NCBI RefSeq assembly: GCF_014905175.1 | Contig: NC_057792.1 | Span: 6,882,001-6,946,000, forward strand | Direction: 5' to 3' | DNA from: Aphidius gifuensis | Lineage: Eukaryota > Arthropoda > Insecta > Hymenoptera > Braconidae | Length of the DNA: 64,000 nucleotides | Shown: positions 49,173 through 61,164 of the stretch, one piece after another | Layout of the letters: the number at the start of each line of letters is the position of its first letter | How positions within the stretch are numbered: the stretch's first letter is position 1 | Position numbers and translations under genes: made by a program | The notes under the pieces: generated by a model | Told to the model about the DNA's origin: nothing | What the model saw: only the letters and a program-made list of their open reading frames with translations | The model's database searches: none

Positions 49173-50703
49173 TTATTTTTTTTCCAGTTTCTCAGTGATT
49201 TTTTGTAATATCAAAAAATAAGACAGAGTTTTATTGAGAACCTGTAGTTATAAAAATACATAAATTAATTTAATTTTAGTTGATATTTTTGATTATATAA
49301 TAATATTATAAATATTTAATTTTAATATTACCATGACAAACATGTCGATTGATACAGAAAAATATTTACATGCAATTATTACTATTGGTTTTTGTGTTAA
49401 AAGTATGAGAATTGATGTCTGAAAACTTTTACGATTTTTTCCAACCCAATTCGATTGATAAACGGCGTCCAAGAAATTTTCACTCTGCAAAAAAATGTTA
49501 AACAATATTAAATTATTGTATAAAAAAAAATAATTTATGCTTATGTTATTCTACAGAATTGATAATTATTCCCAGGAAAAAAAAAAACTTACTTCTGAAG
49601 TTAACGCAGAACCAGACGATGCGTACATATAAGTTTGCAATAACTTTGATCCACTGTAACCTGTAAACAGTAAGACTTCTCCAACAGTTACTTTTTCCAA
49701 CTGAAACCCAATATTATCATTAATTAAAAAATCATAAAATTAAAATAAATAAATATAGTTAATTTACCTCAGCCATTTGAAATATCAAAGCACAAATAAC
49801 TAGCGCACTTGATATTATCATCCACAATATAATTGGTCCATAAATTTTTTGTAAAATATCACGACATTTAATTAAATCTCCATATTTAATAACACACTCA
49901 CGTATAATTTTATTATTTTGATTAATATTTTCCTCATGAAAATTTAATTGACATGACATGACACGAAGATGTCCAGACATTTGAAAAACATAAAATAAAA
50001 ATAATGAATCAACACTACATGTTACAACAAACAAACAAACTGCAGCTGAACATTCGAATAAATAGGTAATCCAATAAATTAATTGTCCATTATCTGTTGA
50101 ATTCCATGGATATTTTGCTGGCATTGCAGGCGTTAATAGTATTGTATCATTATCATTATGTACTAGTTGTATCAATATTGAAATTATTGGTCTGAATGCA
50201 CATGTTAGTATACTTAAAAAAACAAGAATTGAAAATGTTATCGACAAACGACGAACATCACTTAATCCAGTGAGTACTATGTTTTTTAAATTTTTATTAT
50301 TAAGATAATCATTATAATAATTAGCAAGAGTTTTATGTAATACCATTGCATCTTTACGATTCCAAGCAAAACAAATTATCTGTAATAAAAAAATTATTAT
50401 TTAACAATATCATTGGATAATTAATAATATATAGTATAATTTTTTTTTTACCTTTAATGATGTTGTGTAAAAACTTGTTGCCAAACTTAATCCTTTTGTC
50501 ATGACAGCAATATTTTTTATATTAACTATTGTAAAATTTGTAATAACTATGGCTGAACATAGTGCTATTGAAAGTGCAATGAGTGGTTTAATACTGTAAA
50601 ATAAAGTTGGATTTTTAACTGGCCATAGTCCAGCTAGGAGCATTAATTTTTTTATCATTCCAGAAAAAGCTACGTAAGCTTTTAATTTTTTTTTTTCATC
50701 CAT
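49173..50703 (-). CDS. Odorant receptor OR2
   Basis: Five exons: 50452-50703, 49768-50379, 49593-49700, 49332-49484 and 49173-49241; 252, 612, 108, 153 and 69 nt, all phase 0, total 1194 nt (397 aa). Exons 3 and 4 have exactly the lengths of those in OR1 and OR3. Start at ATG 50703. Landmarks: LLAGLWPVKNPTLFY, the loop AMPAKYPWNSTDNGQLIYW, the HLRVMSCQLNFHEENI segment, VYQSNWVGKNRKSF in exon 4, and C-terminal SYFLILQKITEKLEKK. Insect 7tm_6 OR, expected at the dendritic membrane with Orco. Introns are 67-108 bp except the last (90 bp). It is more distant from OR1/OR3 than they are from each other (different loop and exon 1). Confidence 0.92.
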
Positions 50704-51592
50704 AATGATATTTTTGATGGTAGAAGAAATAAAAAGTTGTATATTACTACCTTTAAAGAATTATTTTACATGTACAATATTAATTATGTTTACAAATATT
50801 TTATCTGTTGAATAGCTAGAAAAAAAAAAAAAACAACGTAACAAATAAAATTAACAAATAAATAATTAGAAAATTTTTTAATATTTCTAGTGAATTAATA
50901 AAAATAAAATATTTTGTCTGTAGAAATATTTTAAATTAATCTGATTAATTATTTGTTGAGTATCTTCATTTTTTAAAAAAAAACAAAAAGCATTTAAAAA
51001 TTAAAATCATAAAAAAAATAAAAACTGTCATTATTGTCAAATTTTTTTTTTTTGTATTTTGTCACAAACCTTTAGATCTAGAAATATAATACTCTTTCTG
51101 AGCAACTGCTTAATTAATTTAAATATTATTTCATTTTTAGATGAAATAATTATTTCTTATTTTTGTGTGACAAATTGCTTCAAGATCAATCAATTTTGTG
51201 ACTTGACTTGATTAACTTTTAACTTGTGATAAACACGTTTATATTCAATCTATTATTTAATCCTTCAATAATCACAAAAATTTCTTTCTTCACGTTAAAA
51301 CATTATTTGTTTATGTTATAGTATTTTTTTCTCAATCAAAACAGCCCATCGTCAAGCAACGATTTTTTATAATACAGAAATGAATTTCTTGTTTTCAAAA
51401 AAAAATTTTTCTCAGTACAGATAATTGACTCTTGAACATCAATTGATATGCGTATAATGAATTGCAGTATATATTTTTTATTAATGAAATGATATTTAAT
51501 AGGTCATATAATACTCATCAATTCATTTTTCTTTAAATTTATTGGATATTTATTTATTAAATTGACATTTGAATAAATTTGATTCGCGTGTC
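50704..51592. other. Spacer between OR2 and OR3
   Basis: About 0.9 kb between the OR2 start and the OR3 stop, AT-rich, probably including the OR2 promoter. No gene. Confidence 0.5.
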
Positions 51593-53852
51593 CTAAGATT
51601 TTTCATTGATCGTTTGTAATAAGAAAAAATATGAAAGTGTTGTATTAACGAGCTAGTAAAATAAAAAAGTAAATTATTATTATTATTATGATTTGAATTA
51701 ATATTTTAACAAGTAAAAATTAATTTTAATTAATTTCCCTGGTAGAAATAATATCTCCGGATTTCCTACGCGATTGAGACTTTCGGAGATATTAATCCAG
51801 AGTTTTTTCGGATTTTCTCCGGATTTTTTTGGAAAAAAATTCCTTTTTTATTTTTCGTATGTAAACTCTTATTTCTGGTTTTTTTGAACTTGATTTTTCT
51901 ATTTTTTTTTTGTTGGTTTGTTCAAGCGAAAATTCCGGAGATAATATGAAAATAGTCTGGAGATTACTCCGTAAATATCTTCGGAAGTCTCAATTTCGTA
52001 GAAATCCGGAGAGATTTTTTCCACCAGCGTTATAATATATTTTTAAAAAAATAATAAATATTAATACATACACCAGAAAAGAGTTCAGCTGTTATTGGTT
52101 TTATTTGACAAGCTGTTAAAACAATTGGCCTTTGAAACATCATCATTCTAATTGAATGCGATACAAGTTTATTTTTTGCATCTGTCCATGCTGAGGAATA
52201 AACTGCTTCACGAAATGCTTCACTCTATTAACAATAATGTATAAAATTAATAATAAAAAAAAAAAATTTATTATTTCAAAAATTATTAAAGCTGTATTAA
52301 TAATTTTTTATATTTGAAAAAAAAATAAATAAATAATTAAACAACTAACTTCCATTTTTATTAATTCACCACCCCATGCATAAATAAATATTTGTACTAA
52401 TTTATAAGATGTGTAAACTAAAGGCCAACTTATTTTACCAATTGTTATAACATCCATCTAAAAATTAATATTATTTTATAACTTATCAATGAATGAAATT
52501 TTTTTATCGTACAAATATATAATAATACCTGACTTATTTGAAATATTGTTGTACAAAGCATCACAGCAGTTGACAAAGTAACGACAAATATAAATGGTCC
52601 AGCTAATTCACCAAGTAATTCAGCAAGAACATTTAAATCTTGATGTCTTTTATGAAAATGTTTAATTTTTGATAATGTAAATTCTTCAAAAGGTAAATTT
52701 CTAATTTCATAATTAAGTATACGAAAATGTCCACAAATTTTTGATATTGTAAAAGAATACCAATTGTCTCCCATGACACCAATAGATACGACAAACCAAC
52801 TGGCAAGTAATTCAACAAAAAAATGTGCAAGCCATATCCAACTACCAGGTGTTACTGTCCAAAAATAACGAGTTGGATAAAATCTTGCATATGTCATATT
52901 GCCTTTTAAATAAGATATTAGCATTGCAAGTGTTGGTCTTGTCCACATTACAACAACCAGTGAAAATCCACTACAAGATATTTTTGGATACAGTACTCCA
53001 GTAAAATATGACATTGGTTGAACTAATATCTTCCAAATTTCATCTTTTACATTCATTTGATCATTCGTCATGTCTAATAACATCTTGTTAATTATAACCA
53101 TATTATTACCATAGTACTTGAAGCACATTACCTTTTTTTAAAAAATATTAAAACTATTTTTATTGTCAAAATTACTGTACAAGTAATCATCTTAAACAAT
53201 AAATTTTTCAATATATATTGCAATCTAATTTAAAAACCAAAATATCTACTAGCAATTAAAAAATAAATTATAATTAAAAATTTATACCAAAGATGTATTA
53301 TCAATTATCTCGTTAATAATATACAATAATAAATTGAATAAATAAATGAAATATTAATAAATATTTAATATAAATAAATATTTTATCAATATTTGGTTAT
53401 TACTCATTACAATATGATAATTAATTAGTTAATTTTTAAATATAAATTGATGTTAAATTTATCAAAAATATATGATAAAAGTAAATTTAAAAAATTAATT
53501 TAATTTTAAATTTTTTTTTCGAATACTTTTGATGAAAAATTTATGTTCAAGATAGTTTTGCTGTAATATTAATTTATTTATTAAAAAATACCTTTAATGC
53601 AACACAAAATAGACTCAATCCAATACCAAAACCAGTCAGCATTACAGTGAGATTATGACGATGATGAATAATAAATCCAATTATTCCAATAATATTAAAG
53701 ATAAATAATATTACAACCATGTACCAACGACAATATTTAAATTTTCTTTCTGATTTTTCATAAGGCCATATGCCTGCCAAGCTAAGAACTATTCTTACGT
53801 GAACACCACATCTATCAATTTTTTTAATTAATTTTTTTCTTTCTTGTTCCAT
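51593..53852 (-). CDS. Odorant receptor OR3
   Basis: Five exons: 53592-53852, 52529-53131, 52350-52457, 52072-52224 and 51593-51652; 261, 603, 108, 153 and 60 nt, all phase 0, total 1185 nt (394 aa). Landmarks: LSLAGIWPYEKSERKFKYCR, the loop ARFYPTRYFWTVTPGSW, FVVSIGVMGDNW, CGHFRILNYEIRN, FIYAWGGELIKME, SEAFREAVYSSAW, IKPITAELFSG and C-terminal SYFFLLQTINEKS. Clearly the closest relative of OR1. Intron 2 is 71 bp here against 10,812 bp in OR1; intron 4 carries a family B element. Expected to be an olfactory membrane receptor subunit. Confidence 0.92.
51737..52029. mobile_element. Family B element, copy 3, in OR3 intron 4
   Basis: Starts CCCTGGTAGAAATAATATCT and ends with AGATTTTTTCCACCAG; subterminal blocks TCTCCGGATTTC and GAAATCCGGAGA, and GAGACTTTCGGAGATATT against a partner near 51975-51995, are inverse complements. 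About 290 bp, no ORF. It lies within an intron and leaves the splice sites intact. Confidence 0.75.
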
Positions 53853-53903
53853 ATCTTTGATTCTACAAGGGGTACATAAGTACTTCTTAGTTTACAGAAT
53901 ATT

Positions 53904-54275
53904 ACAATGATTTTCAAATGTTTTCACACAGTTTAAATTTCATAAAACTTATCATGAATGTGTTCATTGCTTTCTCAAATGGATTGATTGAAATAAGATA
54001 AATGTATGACATTTTGATGATTCCATGAACCATAATTTTGTCATAAGTTTTTCTTCAAGTTTTAATTTTCATATCCATGTACAATAATGACAATGGTTTT
54101 TAAATGTTTTCAAACAGTTTAAATTTCATAAAACTTCATAAAATCTGTTTATTGCTTTGTCAAATGGACTGATTGAAATGAGACAAATGTATGACACTTT
54201 GATTATTTGATAAACCATAATTTTGTCATAAGTTTTTCTTCGAGTATTAATTTTCATACACATGTGCATTTTTTT
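53904..54275. repeat. Tandem duplication, period 186 bp, upstream of OR3
   Basis: Two copies starting ACAATGATTTTC and ACAATGGTTTTT, at 53904 and 54090, share TTTAAATTTCATAAAACTT, ATGTATGACA and CATAATTTTGTCATAAGTTT. The first copy begins about 50 bp upstream of the OR3 start codon, so promoter DNA may be doubled. Confidence 0.82.
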
Positions 54276-56440
54276 TTTTACCTCTGTACTGGTAAAAAAA
54301 AAAATATTGCAGTCGTAGTTGCTTGTCGTCATTGATGAATAGTATAGTAAAATCAGTAAAAAAAAATACATATTTTCACTTATTAATCTATCTACGATCA
54401 TAGTATATTTTTATCTTATGTAATATCAAACTCAAACCCAAACTCAAACTCAATTGACGATATTTAATTAAGTTATTATATTAATTAACTTTTATATATA
54501 CTCGAAAAAAATATAAAAAAAATTGAGTATAATTTAATTAATGTCGTACGTCTATTTTGAGAAATGGAGAAATAGATTTTTTTTGAACAATGACCATGTT
54601 GGTGAAAAAAAAAATTATTTAAAAAACAAAAAATTAATCTATTTGCAGTTGAATTATTATTATTATTATTATTTATTATCTTTTGTCAGTGAAAAAAGTT
54701 TAAGAAAAAATCAAACTTAAATGCACATAAATAAAAAATAAAAACTATATATCCAATGATGTATTTAAAAAAAGTATAATTACTTTTAACTAAAATTAAT
54801 TGAATATAATAAATTAAAAATAATTTTCTAATTGTAAAAATACTTGTTAGGAAAGATGTCAAAAACTCAACGACAATAAAGTGACAAGGAATATTTTAAA
54901 ATATTATATTCACTTGTTATTTTAATATGCACGAAAATTTTAAAATCGATCAAATATAAATTTAGCCAATTATTATAATGCTTTTTAAGTATTCTCAAAT
55001 AATGACATGTATAAAGCTCTAAAAAATTTTTCAGGGTAATTTCATCCATAAACGTCGTACGACTCATAAATACATAAGTAGTTAAATATATAAATACATA
55101 AATACTTATGTAAACTGTTTGAAATTTTTTTTTTTTTGAGTATATTATTATATTAAATTATTGTAAATTTACAATAATTGAATTGTATTTCAGTTGTTCG
55201 AAAAAAAAAAAGAATAAAACACTTTTAAATCGTGATTGTGCATGATTATATTCGTACGATTTGTGCTGTAGATAGTAAAAATTTTTCGACATTCATAATT
55301 ATTACCTATTTATCACTTAAATTGAAAAAAAAATAATAATAAATCACACTGGCTATCAAATACATTTATTAATATATTTAAAAAAATTAATATTAATAAT
55401 ACACCAGAAAATAGTTGAACCATTTGAGAAATAACTTTTTATGTGAACATTACTTTTAAAATTAAATATCAAGTTATAATTTATAAATAAATTTATTTAA
55501 AATGTTATTGAAGATTTTTTAGCTTATTCACTTGGTGATGGTTATTATCAAAATTGGATTTGTGTAGAAATAAGTCTTAGTTTTTCTTATTCCGATGGAT
55601 TGGGAATAAAAATTGAACGAATAAATAAGTTTCAGGTTAATTTTAATATTAATAAAATCATCTTGACAATAATAAATTTGATCAGGATGTTTTTTTGCAT
55701 TCAAATTTAAACTAACTTAAATTTAATGAGAATAGCATAAAGTAACCTTAACTGCACATCCTGAAGAAAGGCAACCTGATCAATTTTTGATAAAAAAATT
55801 ATCAAGTTGAATGTTCTAAAATTTATCATTTTTAATTTACAAAAATATATATTTTTTGTGGTTTTGAATAAAAAAACAAATTGTAAATTACAATATTAAA
55901 TTATTTATTTTGTACTGGAATATTTAACTTTTATAAAAAAAATTTTTTTCAAAAAAGAACAGATTTTTTTATATGAATTTAGTTGACGTAAATTCATTAA
56001 TAAATATAATCAAACTAAATAATTTGTCTATAGTTGATATAATATTTATTTAAAAATAAGCATTTTTTTTTTTTTTCATTTTTAGATTATGTACAAGCTC
56101 GCCACAAGCTCGTATCCAGTTGGTCTATGCTATCATGATGTGGTCACATAACATGCCTTTGTATATCTTCAAGTAATCCCAGCCTAAAAAAAAAAAAAAC
56201 GAAAAATGTGAAAATGATCTTCGTTAGTTTAGAGTATAGAAAAAATTTTGAACATGGAAAAACAAAAAAATGACAACCTGTAATGGTAAGGTCATAAGAC
56301 TCATAACAAAGCATTGATTGAAATTATTTTGATTCATTGCATTTTTTCTTTCACTTTTATTAGTGTAAAAAAAAAGAAATCACGAAAAAAAAAAAATACG
56401 TATTTCTAAAAGATACTAAAGTTTACCCTTAACCGCCAGC
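54276..56440. other. AT-rich intergenic DNA
   Basis: No gene. Near 55400-55425 the text ACACCAGAAAATAGTT resembles the end of OR exon 4 on the minus strand (ACACCAGAAAAGAGTT in OR3). It is too short to call a pseudogene. A microsatellite of ATT lies at 54650-54672. Confidence 0.4.
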
Positions 56441-56451
56441 TCAACCCCTTT

Positions 56452-56590
56452 GTTTCCAGCAAATTGTCGAGCAATTGAGGGTTTGGATGTAATAACACGT
56501 TGAACGCTATAACAATCTTCGAGTGCTCAACGTCGCTCAGTGCATCCAAACCCTCAATTATCTTATATGGTGAATAAAAATTCTGGAAAC
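56452..56590. repeat. Compact hairpin, 17-bp perfect inner arm
   Basis: AATTGAGGGTTTGGATG at 56473-56489 pairs exactly with CATCCAAACCCTCAATT at 56543-56559. Outside it GTTTCCAG (56452-56459) pairs with CTGGAAAC (56583-56590); inside, ACGTTGA pairs with TCAACGT. The block is more GC-rich than its surroundings. It may be a very short foldback MITE or a hairpin RNA source. Confidence 0.7.
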
Positions 56591-57059
56591 CAAATTATTT
56601 TTTTGTTTGAAGCTTGTAACCAAGGAAAATACAAACGATAAATCAATTTTAAGTATAAAATCATCAGTTCGTCTCCAACTTTCATAAGCTTCACTTCGTA
56701 TTTTTTTTTTTATTTCTTCCAACAAAACAAAATAAAGTGTTGAATGATGTCTTTTGTATATATACTGTATTAAAATAATTTAGTTGCTTTAAACAACTAG
56801 AAATAGTTAGTCGAAAGCTTGGCAATTAGTCATTTATTTTAGCTAAAATTCACACAGTTGAAAGTACAATGAACTAGTGAAATAGTATACTGTTTTTTAA
56901 TAGAATCCAAGGTATATACATATATGCATGTCAATTAAATTTTTATTCAATCAAATATCTAAGAATGAAAAAAAAAATCAAAAAGATTAAAAATTACTTT
57001 TTATTTTTATAAAAATTTAATTGTTTATTAAATAAAATTTTTTTCAAATTTTGTTTCAG

Positions 57060-57594
57060 AATTGACGTAAAATGACTTTTCTCCACCATTTTTTCAAAAT
57101 TTCTCCAACATCGCCGCCATTTCTCTACCTAAAAATAATTTCTTTATTTTTCAACAATTACTTTTTCGTTGTAGCTTTTTAAGTACCTTAGGTATATCAA
57201 CTTTTTGGAAAAAAAGTGTCTTTAAATTTTTATTTTTTTCAAAAGAAATAAACATCAATATGCTTTGCGTTATGTAACAATTAATAATTAGTAGACTTTT
57301 TAAAGGAAAAATTGAAAATTGAAATAGTTGGAAAAAAGTCAGATAAACGGTGGAGAAAAGTTGGAGAAATGGGGGAAAATAGTTGGAAAAAGCTGGATAA
57401 AGGGTGGAGAAAAGTTGGAAAAAAGTTGGAGAAATGGTACAGAAGAGTTGGAAAAGTTTGGATAAAGGTTGGAGAAAAGTTGGAAAAAAGATGGAGTAAA
57501 TTTTAGGTTGGAAAAATTTGTCCGCCATTTCTCCAACCGCGGGTCATTTTCGTAAAAAAGTGGAAAAAGTTGGAGAAATATTTCTACCAGAGAT
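57060..57594. mobile_element. Family B element, copy 4 (diverged)
   Basis: Right end GGAGAAATATTTCTACCAG resembles other family B ends; the left end is less clear. The core at about 57185-57300 contains GCTTTGCGTTATGTAACAAT, AGGTATATCAACTTTTTGGA and GAAAAATTGAAAATTGAAA, shared with copies 1 and 2. The inner part is a tandem of TTGGAGAAAAGTTGGAAAAA words, which creates long non-coding frames on both strands. Confidence 0.7.
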
Positions 57595-57646
57595 GAAGGT
57601 AGGAATTTTTTGAATTACATCTTTATCTTTTTGTTTTTTACTATTT

Positions 57647-57995
57647 CCCAAGTGGAAAAAATATATTTATTGGAATATGAAATATATTTATTTTATATTT
57701 AGAAAAAATTTAGAAAAGATTTAGAAAAAATATAAACTAAATTTAAAATATATACAGTTTTGAACATACGAAAATTAAATTTGAAAAAAGTTTACAAAAA
57801 ATAAAAAAAAAATTTAGAAAAAGTTTAATTTTAGTATGTCCAAACTTGAACATATTCTAAATTTAATTTATATTTGTTCTAAATCTTTTCTAAATTTTTT
57901 CTAAATTTACTTTTAGTATGTCCAAAACTGTATATCCATTAAATTTAATTTATATTTCCATTAAATATAAATTAAATATATTTTTTCCACTTGGG
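57647..57995. mobile_element. 349-bp MITE with CCCAAGTGG termini
   Basis: Perfect 23-bp terminal inverted repeats: it begins CCCAAGTGGAAAAAATATAT and ends with the exact complement (TTTTTTCCACTTGGG). The interior is AT-rich with mirrored AAATTTAGAAAAGATTTAG and GTATGTCCAAA words. No coding capacity. The target duplication is not clear (TTT/TTA flanks). Confidence 0.85.
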
Positions 57996-58264
57996 TTATT
58001 CATTCCCTTGACTATACGCGTCAATCAATAATCTGTTCAAATATTAAAAAAATGAAGAGGAGGTTGTGATATAGATTGAATTAATTAATACAGATAAGCA
58101 TTAATTCTATTTTGATGAAATTATTTTAATCTTGTTGTTTTATCGAGTACAAAAAAAGTATTTATAAGGTGGTATGATAATTCAATGATATTTTTTGTTT
58201 AAGCATTAGAACAACAATTAGACTAATGATGAATAAATTTACTTTCTCATAGTCAATAAAACAC

Positions 58265-58745
58265 CAATAAATATATCAAATTTAACAACAGGTACACCAG
58301 TCATTACAGTATATAAGAGTGATGATCCACTTGATCGTGCTGATATAGCCAAGTCGAATGTTGCAAATGCTTATATTGGTAAATACATTGATTTTGGTAA
58401 ACAAGGTGTTGTTTAAAAAAATCAACTATTTAAAGTTGATGATAAATTTATGATATAACCAAGATAAGCTGTTGAATGTTGTTTAGATATAATACCATTA
58501 CAAACTGATAATATATGGTCTAAACAATCGATTAAAAAACTGAAAAAATACTTGATTTTTAAAATTAGAGTGTTCATTTGTTAAAGAAAATTCTAACAAC
58601 ATATTTGTTGTGTCAATGGTTAATTGTAAATTATTTCATAAGATCAAATAATAACACCAGCAATAACATCAACAAATGATTATGCTTTACTTGATGATAA
58701 ATGACTACAACGAAAAGTTGTTTTATACAGTACAGAAAAACTGTT
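58265..58745 (+). pseudogene. Unidentified degenerate coding remnant
   Basis: From about 58270 a frame reads VITVYKSDDPLDRADIAKSN and then VANAYIGKYIDFGKQGVV before a stop. Further pieces (IIPLQTDNIW; DYALLDDK followed by a stop and LQRKVVLYSTEKL) follow in other frames. Composition and residue order look like decayed exon sequence, but I do not recognise the family. Stops and frame changes make it non-functional. Confidence 0.5.
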
Positions 58746-58784
58746 TGAGATTAATTATATTTGTTTGATGTACACTGCCAGGTA

Positions 58785-59350
58785 GAAATTCAGCCTCGAA
58801 TCGACATCGATCGAGGCTAATTTCCGAGCTATACGCTTGGATCGACGTCGGCAGCGAGCTCTATTCGATGTCGGAATGTTACGCTATTCGACGTCGAAAC
58901 GAGGCTAAAACGAGATTAAAACGGGGTAAAAAAAAAAGACAGAAAAACCTAAAAATTGTCATTATTTTATTAATTTAAAATAGTCTTATTATAAGTTATG
59001 AAAAAATCGATAATTATTATTAATTTAATAACAAAATAAATAGATTTCAAGATATTTTCCTATTCAGTCTCAGCGTAACCACTTTTTAGCCTTTTTAAGC
59101 TCGATTCGACGTCGAAACGAGACTAAAACGAGACTAGAACAAGGTAGAGAAAAAAAAAAATTTAACAACACCTAAAATTGTAATTATTTTTTAAATTTAT
59201 TATTACTCGGCGTAACCGCTTTTTAGCCTTGATTCGACGTCGAAACGAGACTGAAACGTCGCTTAAGGTGGGGCCACAAACTTGCGCTAATTCATACTGC
59301 GCATCTTATATATGTTAACTTTTTAACTCATTTATTACACCAATCTTATT
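58785..59350. repeat. Repeat D (TCGACGTCGAAACGAG), left arm
   Basis: GC-richer units with ATTCGACGTCGAAACGAG, GAGGCTAAAACGAG and CGTAACCGCTTTTTAGCC, at least three tandem copies (58870-58930, 59085-59145, 59205-59275). The same text recurs in inverse at 61990-62100 and 63480-63570. Confidence 0.8.
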
Positions 59351-59365
59351 TCTTAATAAATTAAA

Positions 59366-61164
59366 GTACCAAGGAAAAGCAGAACCTAAAAAAATAATGT
59401 TGCATATCACATAATTCTTTTGGCTACATTAATTTCTTAGCTACATCTTTTCTTCAGCAACTGCTTTATCTTGGACATTTTATTTTTTCAAAGTAAATTA
59501 CATGTAATATATTTATAAAATAAATAATGTCAAAAAAAAAGCAGTATAGCTAAGGAATTAATGTTGCCAAAGAATTATGTTTTAGAGAATTGATGTTGCT
59601 TGAAACATAATTTTTTAGCAACCTTAATTCCTTAGCTACATATTTTTCTTGAGATTTTCATTTATCTTATAAATAAAATGCAGGTAAATTTATTTTTATG
59701 AACAATAAAAATGTCCAAGGAAAAGCAGTAGCTGAGGAAAAGATGTTGCTAAGGAATTGAAATTGTCAAAATATTATGCCTTGAGAAATAGATGTTGCTT
59801 AAAACATAATATTTTGGCTAACTTAATTCCTTAGCTACATCTTTTCCGTAACCACTGCTTTTCCTTACATATTCATTGTTGAAAAATTAATTTACATGCA
59901 GTTTATTTATAAAATAAATGAAAATCCCAAGGAAAAGCAGTAGCTAAGGAATTAAGGTTGCCAAAAAATTATGTTTTAAAGGAATGATGCGCTTAAAACA
60001 TAATTTTTTGGCAACCTTAATTCCTTAGCTACATCTTTCCCTTAGCTAATCTATTCCTTGGGATTTTTATTTATTTTATAAATAAAATACATGTTAATTC
60101 ATTTTTAAACGATAAATATGTTCAAGGAAAAGCAGTAGCTAAGGAAGTAAGGTTGCCAAAAAATTATGTTTTAAGCAACAATAACTCTTTAAAATATAAA
60201 TTTTTCGGCAACCTAATTCCTTAGCTACATCTTTACCTTAGCTACTGCTTTTTCGTGAACATAATATTATTTATTGTTAAAAAATAAAATTACATGTATT
60301 TTATTTATTTTATCAATTAAATACAGGTAAATTTTTATTTGAACAATAAAAATGTCCAGGGAAAAGCAGTGGCTAAGGAAAAGATGTAGCTAAGGAATTA
60401 AGGTTGCCAAAAAATTATGTTTTAAAGAATTAATGTTGTTTTTTGGCAACCCTAATTGATTAGCTACTACTTTTCTTGAGGATTTTCATTCATTTTATAA
60501 ATAAAATACAAGTAAATTTATTTTTTAACAATAAATATGTTCAAGGAAAAGCAGTAGCTGAGGAAAAGATGTAGCTAAAGAATTGAGGTTGCCCAAATAT
60601 TATGTCGGAAGGAATTAATGTTGCTTAAAACATAATTTTTTGGCAGCCTTAATTGCTTACCTACACTTTTTTCTTAGCTACTGCTTTTCCTTAGGATTTT
60701 CATTTATTTTATAAATAAAATACAGGTAAATTTATTTTTCAACAATGAAAATGTCCGAGGAAAAGCAGACTTTTCCTTAACCACTGCTTTTCCCTAGACA
60801 TTTTTATTGTTCAAATATAAATTTACCTGTATTTAATTTATAAAAAAAATAAAAATCCCAAGGAATAGAGTAGCTATGAGAAAGATGTAGCTGAGGAATT
60901 AAGGTTGCCAAAAAAGTTTAAGCAACATTAATTCCTTGAGACATAATATTTTGGCAAGTACCTCAATTCCTTAGCTACATCTTTTCCTTAGCTACTGCTT
61001 TTTTTGGACATTATTATTAATTTTATAAATATATTACGTCATTTACTTTACTTTGAAAAATAAAAATGTCCAAGATAAAGCAGTTGCTGAAGAAATGATG
61101 TAGCTAAGAAATTAATGTAGCCAAAAGAATTATGGGATATGCAACATTATTTTTTTAGGTACTG
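59366..61164. repeat. Palindromic satellite A, array 5 (longest)
   Basis: About 1.8 kb of alternating units: AAAAGCAGTAGCTAAGGAA, GGAATTAAGGTTGCCAAAAA and complements, with AATAAAATACAGGTAAATTT spacers. This array has AAGGTTGCC where arrays 2 and 3 have AATGTTGCC, a private subtype. The final part is interrupted by family B copy 2. Confidence 0.88.

Noticed and set aside
55400..55440. OR exon 4 remnant
   Set aside because: Only about 16 bases match the exon end; too short in this base composition.
57151..57536. Minus-strand frames rich in FLQLFSTL-like repeats and a plus-strand WRKVGEK repeat
   Set aside because: Translations of the TTGGAGAAAAGTTGGAAAAA tandem in family B copy 4; not a gene.
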